From: Apiospora phragmitis
Taxonomy: Eukaryota; Ascomycota; Sordariomycetes; Amphisphaeriales; Apiosporaceae
DNA length: 64,000 nucleotides
Assembly: GCA_038363925.1 (NCBI GenBank)
Contig: JAQQWL010000011.1
Location: 8,990,001-9,054,000, forward strand
Direction: 5' to 3'
Shown: positions 1 to 10,642 of the stretch, piece by piece
Layout of the letters: the number at the start of each line of letters is the position of its first letter
Numbering within the stretch: the stretch's first letter is position 1
The notes under the pieces: generated by a model
Databases searched by the model: none
The model's input: only the letters and a program-made list of their open reading frames with translations
What the model was told of the DNA's origin: nothing
Made by a program: the position numbers and the translations under genes

Positions 1-296
1 CTCGATAAGAAAACTACGAGAGTACGTTAAAAGGTAAGAATCGTACCGAGATAACGATTTATTTATATAACTAATATACGCCGGGCTAAGCAGAGGCTAA
101 AGGGTAGGGTCGTATATAAAGACGAAGCTAGCGACGTTAAAGTATTAAAAGGGCCTCGTAACGCTATAAAAGCTATAAAAAATGATAGAATAGAGGCGGA
201 GGACTGTATGATTATTAAAAATAACGAAAAATAATGTATTATATCTATTCTAGCCGGAGAAATAGCTTTAATTATAGGAGTAGGGTTAGGTAAGTA
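1..296. repeat. TA-rich repeat remnant, RIP-like
   Basis: Very rich in TA dinucleotides and short of long reading frames, in sharp contrast with the sequence after about position 297, where composition becomes normal. This is the pattern left when repeat-induced point mutation (C-to-T, mainly CpA to TpA) acts on a duplicated element. No transposase or reverse-transcriptase motif is readable. The element probably continues beyond the window edge. The composition change is seen directly; the RIP origin is inferred. Confidence 0.45.
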
Positions 297-479
297 AAGT
301 GGCCCGTGAGGGGGTGCTTTAGCTTATGACTGTGTCCATCCGCCGCACATTCAACAGTGCAACAACACATCTAGATGATAGAGTGCAAATGCCCTCACAT
401 GAATCTTCCCTCATTTCTAGTATCGACCCAACTCAAGAGAACTGCGCGTTACCCATAAGTGCCTGGTAACTTGTTGTCT

Positions 480-950
480 TCCCAACCAGTCCCTATCCTC
501 TGCGTCCTCCTCGCCTTGCTCCTCGCCAATTTGCACATGCCAGACTTCAACCGCCAGACACCTACTTAACGATACAACACAACCGTCCAAGCAAAAGAGT
601 GTAATGCATTGCTGCCAGAAATCCCACTGTCGCGTTGGGTATCCTTTTCTTTCTGTAACAGGTCAGTCTTAGGTAGAAGAACGGCGTGCGTACGTGCGTA
701 TGATGATGTTCACTCACTTCTTCTTGCCTTTGCTGGCAATCGTCTTCGCAGCGTCTTCTTCGGATGGTTGAACAACCGCTCGATCTTCTTTTCGTTGGCG
801 CCGATTTCTCTGCTTGCAACTAGGGCATTCCTCGGTTTTCAAGTGCCACCACTTGTCTCTTGTGCAGTACGCTCTGTGCGCGTAACATTGCCCCTTTACG
901 AGCTGGCACTTCCCTCTATCCTTCCCCTTTTCTGGGCAATGGTGAGCCAT
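480..950 (-). CDS. Small Cys/His-rich protein, tandem copy A
   Basis: A minus-strand reading frame starting at 950 encodes 78 residues (to 714) with spaced Cys and His: HHC, GQC, HRAYC, then WWHLKTEECPSCK followed by a basic, charged tail ending KGKKK. The stop overlaps a good intron donor (AAGTGAGT near 716), so the protein may continue. A region near 490-520 in the same orientation encodes GEEDAED, which matches the C-terminal end of the neighbouring copy B. The HxKTExCPxCK core is shared with copy B at 1711-2044. Function unknown: the CxxC plus His pattern suggests a small metal-binding fold, but no family is recognised. The start and exon structure are uncertain. Confidence 0.35.
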
Positions 951-1710
951 TCTTCCTGCAACTCCTTGATTTTTTTCTGGCCATGGCGGTTATTAAGGTG
1001 CTTGTGAAGGCGGTATTGCGTATCTGCTTCTTGTCGGTAACCCAGGCGTCTCTTCTCTTCTATATATATAATCGCAGCATCATGCAGAAGAGGCCTGAAA
1101 TGACTGTTTCCACGCTCGATCAGGGGTTGCTGACGTGGCAGCGCCCTTGAAAGAGGCCGTGACAGCATCTACCAGCGGAGATCTCTTTCAAAAGGATATG
1201 GACAGCACTCAAGTATGAGTTGTCCATAAAACCAGGGCAGATATCACATTTGTCAAGTGATGAGGACTAAGAAGGTTCGGTCTCGAAATGTCTCAGTAGG
1301 CACGCAGCTATTGGGCAGAATCGCGGGACTTAATCGCGGGTACTAGAATCATGCTAACAACACAACCTTGCCCCTTATAACATGAATCACCAGGGACACT
1401 TGGGAGGTGAGATGAGATGGGCAGCTATTTGAGGCTTATACGATGATCAACTACGCCAGCTGCTGGTAGAAAGCCACAGCACAGGCACCTAATCGCGGGC
1501 ACTAGAGTAGCAAAAAGGACATGTCTGTTGCACATTGACTTGCTGACTTCTATCGAACATGGCCGTCGCCAATCGGCATGCATATGTTTTCCAACGGTAC
1601 AGCAAAAAGTGCCCAAGTAGTAGAGTCCAAGGCGCCCACATGTATCCTCCACCCACCTTCCGTCCCTAGAAACCCGGCTCAGAAGAACCGTGCCTTCCCA
1701 TGATGTCTGC

Positions 1711-2044
1711 TTACTTGCTGCCGTTTTCAACGACACTATCCTCTGCATGCTCCTCGCCAAGCGCCTTCTTAAGCACTTTAGCCATATTCTTAAGCAAAAG
1801 GATCTCACGAACGACCTTGTCTCCGTCTGGCTGGGCCGAGTTTGCTCGGTCTCCGTTTTTTAGATGGAAAGTCTCTCTTGCAAGCGGGGCACTCTGTAGA
1901 TTTCGGATGCCAGAAGCTGTGTCTTTGGCAGTGGTGCTTCTTCGTGGTGGGTGACATGGTGACTATCCAAGAGAGGTGTTTCCAAATTTCCTCGAGTGAG
2001 GAAGAATGTTTGGTGTTGGTGTTGTTGGTGGTGGTGTTATCCAA
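1711..2044 (-). pseudogene. Small Cys/His-rich protein, tandem copy B, frameshifted
   Basis: The minus-strand frame opens at 2044 (or at the internal Met at 1957, MSPTTKKHH). It encodes HHCQRHSFWHPKSTECPACKRDF, the same core as copy A. After DFPSKK the zero frame stops at about 1805. Shifting frame at the A6 run (plus strand T6, 1856-1861) gives a longer continuation, NGDRANSAQPDGDKVV, ending LGEEHAEDSVVENGSK with a stop at 1711. That end resembles the GEEDAED coding stretch next to copy A, so the shifted frame is probably the ancestral one. This is either a pseudogene or a homopolymer sequence error. Function unknown. Confidence 0.35.
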
Positions 2045-2561
2045 TTTCCATCATGAACTTTGGCTCTCATCCCCAGAGAGTTGTTAGAAATGACTGTTAT
2101 TAGTATATCTTCTTTCAGGTTTAACAATAGGGTTGTTAGTGCTAAACAGTTGCGACGGAGAACAATGGTTAATGTAGTAAGGGATAGTCGGACTGGGGCA
2201 TCCTCTTTTATTTACGGTGATTAATGAATATACCTACTTTATAGGTGCTTAACAAAGATGACAATGTCATTGGCCAACAAGTTGTAATACTTTGTGGATG
2301 AAAGACATGCCATGCCAATACCAACCAACCACTGTTACTACTCCACATAGCAAGGATGCGGTAGACAACCATGTCCACTGGGATCGAATATGTACCAATT
2401 TCCGAAGAACGCTAATGATAGCAAAATATATAAGGCCGTGTGAGACCAATGATGCGATGCGAGTATGTACAGAACTTCTCGAGTCCGCTTCTTCTTTCAT
2501 GATGCGTCCATATCATCTCTTTCTTCCCTATCTAGCAGCCCTCTTTCCAACAAGAAGCATT
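2045..2561. other. Intergenic, no gene seen
   Basis: AT-leaning sequence between the small Cys-rich protein and the 3' end of the ABC transporter gene. I see no conserved reading frame. It should hold the promoter of copy B and the 3' UTR of the transporter. Confidence 0.4.
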
Positions 2562-5500
2562 TCACAACTTGACCGCCGCCCTCCTCTTCTCCACCACACT
2601 CTTCCACCGCGTCCTCACAACCCGCAGCAGCGCCCACGCCACGAGCCGATACGCCACCACCACCCCCGCGAGACAGATGATATTGACGACCCCGTCGACA
2701 TTGAGCTTATACAAATCCAGCACCTCCTCGCCCGTCGAAATAATACACTTCCCCGTCCCCGGCTGGCGCTGCGCCTCGTCGCACGTGAACTCGACCCCCC
2801 GCAGGCTAAAAGGCGCGAGCGCGCGCGTTGCGTACCGGATCGGGCTCAGGTAGTTGAAGGCGCGGAACAGCGCCGGCATGTCGATGGACATGATGCCTGC
2901 CATGATCTGCGCAACGCTGAGCAAAACACTGATGATCTGCACCGCGAAGCCCGTGTGGTTGAACATGGTGTTGAACATGATGCCCAGCGACTCGCCGCAG
3001 TTGACGATGGCAAACGCCGAGAAGACGCACACGAAGTACATCTCGACGGTACGCGGGAACCCGACCGCGAGGTCGGCAAGGACGCCAAACACCAAGCTCG
3101 AGACGACCTCGAGCGGCACCTCGAGCACCGTGTACGTGGCCAGGAAGGCCTCGACCCCGTAGACGGCGTCGTCGTCCTCGCGGTAGAAGACCTCGCGCTC
3201 GGCCGGGTAGGCCGCGACGTTCTGCAGCATGCCGACGAAGTAGAAGGCGCCGACCTCCTGCACGAACCCCACGCGGTTCTGGATGCTCGGGTAGTCGTGG
3301 TGCAGCGGCGCGAAGAAGAGCGCCAGGATCCCCGCCAGGCCGATCACCTGCATCGTCCGCGCCAGCAGCAGCGGCGGCTGCCGCCGGAAGTTGATGAAGG
3401 CCCGGTGCAGCAGGATGGGGAAGGCCGCCACGAACGAGGCGCGCTTGTGGGCGAGCGCCCCGAGCTCGGCCGGCGTCGACAAGGTCTCCTTATTGAAGGA
3501 TTTCCGCATTGGAGGGATGGGTGCTGATGTGGGAGAACCCGTTGGCGCTAGCGTAATATTTTTGGTTTCTGTCGCATTTTCTGCTTTTTGGCTCTGAGGA
3601 TTGTCGCTATCGGGTATGGCTGTCTTTTCCCCTTTTTGTTCATCCGCCTCTGCTATATTTGCAAGACGGGGTATCGTACTGCCGGTACCCGACTTGGCAG
3701 CAGTATCCGACCAAGTCTGGATTAGCCTCTTGACTTTCTCGCGACTTTCAGCCTCCCTCTGCCCCTCCTGCAGGTCGATAGTTATAAGATCCAACGCATA
3801 GTCCGCCGGATTCGTGTGGTGAGGACATTGGTATCCCAGCCCTCCAAAATACCCCAGCATCTCTTTCGCCGGCCCCGCATACGCCGGCGAGCCGCCGCGG
3901 GCCAGCAAGAGAACGTTGCCGAAGTGCTTGAAGATGTCCGATCGAGCCTGATGGATGGTCAAAATGAGCGTGCGACCTTCCTTGGCCAGCCCCTGGAGCA
4001 CCTCCAGGATACTGCTCGCGGTGAACGCGTCGAGCCCCGAAGTCGGCTCGTCGAGAAGCAGGACGCGCGGGTCGGTAAGGATCTGCACGGCAATACTGAC
4101 GCGGCGCTTCTCGCCGCCCGAGATGCCCTTGACCAGGTCGCTCCCCACCAGGTTGTCGGCGCAGTCCTTGAGACCCATCTTCAGCAACACCTCCTCGGCC
4201 CGATCGTACTTCTCCCGCTTGCTCATGAAGGACGGGAGTCGCAGCCCGGCAGCGAAACGCAGCGTCTCCCGTACGGTGAGAGACGGCAGCAGAGCATCGT
4301 CGTCCTGGCAAACGTAGGATACCACCGACCGGATAACTGACTCCGAGGGGAGAGCACCGTTGAAAGTAAGCGTACCCGCTGGGCGGTAGCGTGTGCCCAG
4401 AGAGCCCTTCAATCGCTGCGCCATAGCATTTAAGAGACTCGTCTTTCCGGAGCCGGAGGGCCCCATGATAATATTGAGGGTGCCAGCCTGGAACGTCGCA
4501 GTTACGGGGTTGAGGATGGTCTTCGTTGGCAATTTGCGGCCCCACACCGTCCTCTTGTCAAGATCCAAAGCGAAGTTGTCCAAGCCTACGTCGATGGCGC
4601 GGACTTCCTGGATCGACCGCGCATTCATCTTCTCCTTGCCTGCTGAGAGATCCGTTTCGGACGCCCGGGCCCGCGCGATCGTCATCTCGACCTTCAGAAG
4701 CGCAAGTCCGACCCAGCACGTGACGCAGAAGAGCCCGACGAATCCCAGCATGGCCAGGATAGGCCGGGCTGTCCAATTCCGTGGGAATCCGAGGTTGTCC
4801 ATGACGTACTGCCCAGTGTATTGCAGGCAGGCCGGGTTAGCCTCTCCACCCTCAAATGGACAGTCATAGAAGTTGTCCTCGAACTCGTTTCCGCAGAGTG
4901 CGCCGAAAGCATAATACTACTCGTGTCAGTTTTCCTACCAAGATATGATGCTTCTCTCCAACTTGCTGGTACTTACTGTGTAGGTGACGTACTTGAGCCA
5001 ACGTACGTACACCGGTATCGTATTACTCTGGACAAAGTAGCCGCATGCCATGCTTTGCAGTGTGTAGGTCAAGTTGCCAATCAAGCTGGCACCCGGAAAG
5101 TTTCTGACCGCTGCGACAGAGGTCATGGCCAACGTCACAGCAATGTAGTGATTTAGTAGGACGATGGAGAAGAACGTGAAGAACTTGCCCACTTCGCGAT
5201 CGAATCCCACCATGAAGTAGTATATGACGCTGTATAAGAATGGCACCGGGACATCCTCGGTGAAGAAGCGGGCGATGCGCCGTGATAAAATGAAGGGCAG
5301 GGCGGTGACGCAGCCCTCGCTGTGTTCGCGGTCGAAAGTGGGCACGTCTAAAGTAAGTCGATACGTCTCAAACATTAGGAACAGGTAGCCCTGAAGCCCG
5401 ACAGACGTATACAGGGCACCTTGCCTGGAACGAATACCCGGCTGATCACGCGGTAGGTCGTAGAAGATGTATCCGGTGATGATGGCCATAAGGACGGCCT

Positions 5501-6776
5501 CGATGATAGAACCGGTAATACCCATAGGGTCGCGGAGTGTGACTTTCAACGTCCTGTCGGTGAGGACTCGCACTTGGCGAAGAAAGCTTGCATGTTGCTG
5601 TGGTTTCGGCCTCTTGGAGTTTGGTATTGTATCCGCCGCGCTGCTTTCGAATTTGAACTTGCTAGGAACCACTTCTGCCCATGCCTCTTGTAACCTCGTG
5701 ACCCGAGCAGTAGTCTCTTCCTCGAGCTCCGGGGTGCGGTTGTCGACAGCGGCAATATCGACGGTGAACTCGGCCGGGTTAACGAAAGGGGGCAGGTCGA
5801 AACCCATCTGTGCGAACCAGGGCACACATTCGAGCATTGGACCGGAAAACACGGGACTGCCCCTCGATAAAATGACCAGATTGTCGAACAGGTCCCAGAT
5901 CTCGGATCGCGGCTGGTGTATGGTGGTGATGATGGTTCGGCCTTTCTTCGCTAGCGTCTTCAATGTCCGGACCAGCTGGTAGGCGCTGGTAGCGTCGAGT
6001 CCTGTCGTCGGCTCGTCCAGGAACAGTATCGAAGGGTTCGCGAGAAGTTGTACTCCGATGCTGGTCCTCCGCTTCTCACCGCCACTGCAGCCCCTGTGTT
6101 GGCTGTTTCCTATCCGGGTGTCGGCGCAATCCTTCAATCCCAATTCCAGAATCACCTCTTCGACGATCTGCATCCGCTCTTCCTCTGTGGTCGGCGGGGG
6201 CAAGCGGAGGTTAGCTGAGTACCGGAGGGTTTCCCGCACGGTCAATGTCGGGAGCAGCACATCCTGCTGCATCACGTAGGCATGTCTGGCCGAGTGCACA
6301 CCTTCTGCGTCGTTGAACGTAATCCGTCCCGTCTGGGAAAGCCTCGAGCTGAACATGCGCTCGGCTACGGTGTTCAGCAGGGTGGTCTTCCCGGAACCAC
6401 TGCCTCCTAAGATGGCAGTCAGACTCCCAGGTTGAAAAGAGGCGTCGACAGAGTGCAACAGTGTTTTCGTCGTAGGCCCTGTGCTTGATTTGCCAATGCT
6501 GAATAACTCGGGGTAAGTACTGGGGTCCATTATCGAAGGCGACGTATCCACAGTGACTGAGAGGTTGCGAATTTGTACATCCATGGGCTCGACATCGTCC
6601 AGGGAGAGGTGGTTCGCAACACCCAGCGATGGCCGCGGCTCAGCCTCGTGTGCTGGGGCATCCATCGTGGTCGAGATGGAGCTCGTGCGCTCGATCTTCT
6701 CGACGTCGATTGCGGCCGGAGTGTCGTCCGCTGTTCCGTGCCGTTGCGGGCCAGAGACAGCAGCTGTCGTGGTCAT
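2562..6776 (-). CDS. Full-length ABCG transporter (NBD-TMD-NBD-TMD)
   Basis: Two exons, 6776-4977 and 4916-2562, joined by a 60-nt intron (GTAAGT...TAG). The join is in frame and reads KYVTYT then YYAFGALCGNEF, a typical ABCG extracellular-loop block, giving 1384 aa. NBD1 has Walker A GGSGSGKTT (about residues 124-132), signature CSGGEKRR (230-237) and Walker B LFLDEPT (251-257). NBD2 has Walker A GPSGSGKTS (about 752-760), signature ISGGEKRR and LLLDEPTSGLD. Each NBD is followed by a hydrophobic ABC2-type membrane domain. A Ser/Thr-rich linker separates NBD2 from TMD2. The NBD-first order is that of the G subfamily, but unlike PDR proteins NBD1 keeps a canonical Walker A lysine, so this is a non-PDR full-length ABCG. 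Expected to be a membrane exporter of lipids or small hydrophobic compounds; substrate unknown. No frame break is seen. Confidence 0.95.
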
Positions 6777-8024
6777 TGACGCCAGAGGCCGGGGCCGGTA
6801 TGTCCACTAGAGCCGGTACAGAAGTCCTGGGGCTTCTATCAGGTCTTACGGATGGTCACCATGTAGAAAAAGGGCGTTGGCAACCAGAAAATGTTTGTCC
6901 AAACTTTGGATCACCTCATACTTCCGGGTCGGTTTCGTCTTCACATGAACAAGGAAGGTTCGAATAGACAGCCAGGAAGATGACTAAGTAGGCAAGTCTG
7001 GGGACCTCTGGGGGTCATACGGGTTCGCTTATGTGGCTTCCAAGTTCTTCTATAGATGCATACCATGTCAAGAATTCTAGGGTTCGTGAGAAAAAGGGAG
7101 ACTATTGCATATGATTGACGGGACCCATACATGTGCAGGGTAGGTAACGTAGATGGAGTGAATAGTCTCTTGCAGAGAGCATCAAATATATGGATCTCAA
7201 TACTACATACCTTGCTGGGGTTTATCAAGTGGAAGCCATGGGGTGGCCGTTGAAGTGGGGGGTGGGCCCCAGAAACTGGCGGTGCGGTAGAAAGAACTGG
7301 GTGGCCCCTCCTCGGCTGCTTGCCGAGCGTCTTCAAGCGAGTCTGGGCACTAGGGAGCGCTTGATATTGGTCGACGACTCTCTCTGACCACGGACGTGGG
7401 ATTGCGTTCGGGGAGGTGAGGCTTCGGAAGCAGCAGGAACTGTTCTGCCAATGAATGCCAGCAAACATACAGTAGACTGGTTTGCCAAAAGGGAGATGTA
7501 TGTTTAATGGATAATCATGAGTGAGAGGGTTGCTCGTGGAGGGCATTGGAATCTGTCTCCTTGCCTCGGACGTGCTCCAGACCACCGAACAATCCCCAAA
7601 GATGAGATAATCTAATCTCATCCATACATCTCCGTACTAGTGTCACACATATCTTCGCCCCATGTCGGGTCTGTCGCGAGGTACGCCCATAACCGATTGC
7701 CATTTTGGTTGGGCGCGGGTAAAGCAGACCCCAACATGGTAAGCGAACACGCTACTTGGAGTTGTCAAAGGGTTAGCGAACACGAAAAAGATGCAATGTC
7801 CGCCGCTGATTTGGTCTGGCGAAATATTGACGAGAACTGGAATTGGCACCAGACATCCCAAGCGTCCGGCTGCCACTGGCTGCAGAAAAGAGAGGTGAGG
7901 AGGTCAAGAGAAGAATGCGAGATCCTGGCGTCGGAAACGAAACGTTCCGTGCGCAAGCGAGGCTGCAGGGTCTTTACGGTTAGTGCGATATTATGTCATG
8001 TTCCTTCCAAATTTCTCTTTTTTT

Positions 8025-8044
8025 ACTACCTAAGGTTAGGTAGT
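8025..8044. repeat. Perfect 9-bp inverted repeat with GG centre
   Basis: ACTACCTAA, GG, TTAGGTAGT: arms 8025-8033 and 8036-8044 are exact reverse complements. It could form a short hairpin or be a dimeric protein binding site. CTACCT-type words are common in fungal intergenic DNA, so chance is possible. Confidence 0.4.
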
Positions 8045-8659
8045 AGGTGCCATGAGCTAAACCGAACCCAGAACCCAGAAAGAAAGAAAGATTCTGTGCA
8101 TGGAATGGGCTGCAAGCAACAAACGATATGTCTCAACTTATAGCGTAAACGAGTGTGACATCGTCTAGAAGGTTTCGGCAGGCTCATTACTCTTTGTTTC
8201 ACCAGCTCGCTACTGGCCACTGAAACGCAGTGCCTAGAATTGGACCCTAGAAGTGCATCCAACACGCTGGGTTTCCGATAGGCTTAAACGACATTAATGA
8301 CCTCAAATTCCTATACTGGTGATCTTATTAGATGTACGAATCGTTCCAATTACCCGTTCCCCTTTAAGGAGAAATACCGTGTTCGTGTGCCAAACCGAAG
8401 CGAACATCCATGCCGTCGAAAATATTCTTTAATACCCGCTGATTAACTAACTGCACTTCTTCATTTGCTGCGCAGGCTGCTCTGCAGAAACCGCACGCAA
8501 ATAACATTACTTTCTACACAACGAAGTGAGGTCTGCGGGGGAAGAGGGTGCTGCCCCTCAATTCATTAATCCAGGCCCTTAATACCAGTCCGAATTCAGC
8601 AAGTGTATCGTCGGTAAGCGAGGGTGGGTCTACCCAGAAGCGCTAGCTAATGGCTTTTT

Positions 8660-8672
8660 GGGGGGGGGGGGG
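8660..8672. repeat. G13 homopolymer
   Basis: Thirteen consecutive G bases. It lies in intergenic DNA with no gene attached. Useful mainly as a check of sequence accuracy, because such runs are prone to length errors. Confidence 0.8.
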
Positions 8673-10642
8673 CTGCAGTTCTTCCCTATGGGGCTTCAAA
8701 GGCTAAAAGGAGCAAGAAGAGCGAGCCCAGCATCTAGGCTCTGCCGTCGTCGATCAGTGATCCTCCGCGTTAAACGCTCTAGCTATTAAACTTGATGTGC
8801 TCGCCGTGGACAGTAAAAAGGATTCCACTTGCCGGAGATGAACTGCAACGACATCTCTCCTTCAAATACGACAGTAACCGGGCGCCCAGCAGCCGAGCAT
8901 TTCACTTGGCTCCAAGCCACTGGCAAATATAGCCTCCATGTTAGTGTTATGAGGCTGAGCACGTAGAGGCCAGAGAGTGGCAGGTCGAGTCGTGCGGGAT
9001 GCATTGGAACTGTTTGGATCATTACGTCCAGCTCTGTCACGTCAATTCGCTGCCCCGAAGCTCGCACTTGCGGTCAAGACACTCCTCCAGATATGTAACC
9101 TGATGAATTTACTCAGTCGCCAATCAAGGCGCAGCGGCGCATAGAGCCACGTGCAAGCCTTGGATACCCATCAGTCTGCTGGTTTTGGTCTGCCTTGTGA
9201 GCTATCGGCCCCTAGAAGCGATGAAGACTTGTGCCGAGGCATGTTGCGTGTTATTGACCCAAGCCAAGAACGAACAACAACCCGTGAAAACTTGTTTATT
9301 TTTCCTGCATCTGTACCGTTACTACCACCACTTGTTGATGCAGACTCTGCTACATACTGCTACTGCTACGCTCGCAACTCGATTCATTGAGCCGCTGACG
9401 CAGCGTTTCAGTTGAATCTCCGTTTGTTCATGCGGACGAGAGAGCCGGCTCCGCGATCAAGGACGAATGCGACAGGCGCAGACCGTTAGTAACTATTCAG
9501 GGCTCTCGAATTTCTCCTATCGGATCTCGTGTACGCTTTGACGCTCCTTGGCTGCCTCTCCATTCTATTCTAGCCTCGGATCTGATACGACAGTGGCATT
9601 TAATAGGGGCACAACGCCGGCCGGGCGACGTGCGTGGCTATTAAGTGGGACACGCCCTAGGAAATGCATAAACCTGGCATGGCAGCTCGCTTAAACCTCA
9701 GAAATAGAAAAGAGGGCTGGGGAGATCTCGTAAGAGCGCAGCTCGGTTAGAGAGAATCGACAGAAAAGGGAAAACCTTTGAACACGACTTGTACTTCATG
9801 CGGTGGAGGACCTGGTAATGTGTTCCTGGCCTGGGCGCTCTCTTTACTGCCGCAGCCTGCTAATATTCCAACTTGCAAGCCATTGGAAGCGAGTACAACA
9901 GCTCGCTTCGATATCAGCCGAGCCTTCAGAATACCCAGCCGGATCTCGAGTGCGACTATAAACCAGGCATTAAATCAACATGTGACCTCAGTTGAGTGGT
10001 AGTATTAGCAGTCAACCCAATTCTATTCCTGTAGCTGCAACTCAACGGACAGATTAGTGCCCGCTGTCAAGCTATTCATGGCCTGCCGCTGTCCCGTAAC
10101 CCCCACCATTCAATACATGTACTACCTACTGGTAACCGCATTTGGGGGCTTCATTCTGATAATCACCACCCTTTCTTTTGCTTGACGCACACTCACCGTT
10201 CGCTCGTGACATCTTCACCTTGCGGAATACAGCGTAGTCACAGATGAATCCACAGCGAGAAGGTTTGATGCATTGATCAAGTTCAATTTCAAACGTAAAT
10301 GCTCACAGATGAAGATCATCTCAGTCCGAGTAAAAACGCCTCTACCCTATGCCCAGCTCGCTCTAAACGACTTGAAAACCAAGAACTCCCCTTCATTCGT
10401 AGCTCATGCAATCAACCACCCCGCCATGATTCTAAAATATAAATAAGAGAAAACCTCTCGCAGTCTCGTGGCTCCATTACTCCACGTTACCCGAAAGCGT
10501 AAACCACCGTTACTGTGGACGTTGCTTCCTGCAGCTTCCTCCTACCTACCCCGCCTGAAACCTGTCTGTCTGTTTGCCCATCCGTCACGCAATATGATGT
10601 GATCAATCAAACGGGCGAGTAAAAAGAAAACGAGAAGCAAAC

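Larger units (their letters stand above)
6777..10642. other. Long intergenic stretch, no gene seen
   Basis: About 3.9 kb without a reading frame I trust. The first part is the presumed promoter of the ABCG gene and the last part is downstream of allantoinase. Contains a perfect inverted repeat at 8025-8044 and a G13 run at 8660-8672. Reading frames of 60-230 codons here (for example 6941-7621 minus) have Pro/Arg/Ser-rich random composition and no recognisable domain. Confidence 0.4.

Noticed and set aside
2292..3527. 411-codon open frame on the plus strand
   Set aside because: It is the antisense shadow of the ABCG transporter; His/Arg/Asp-rich composition is typical of such shadows.
6941..7621. 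226-codon open frame on the minus strand
   Set aside because: Composition is random-like, with no domain, no signal peptide and no supporting context; it probably overlaps the promoter of the ABCG gene.
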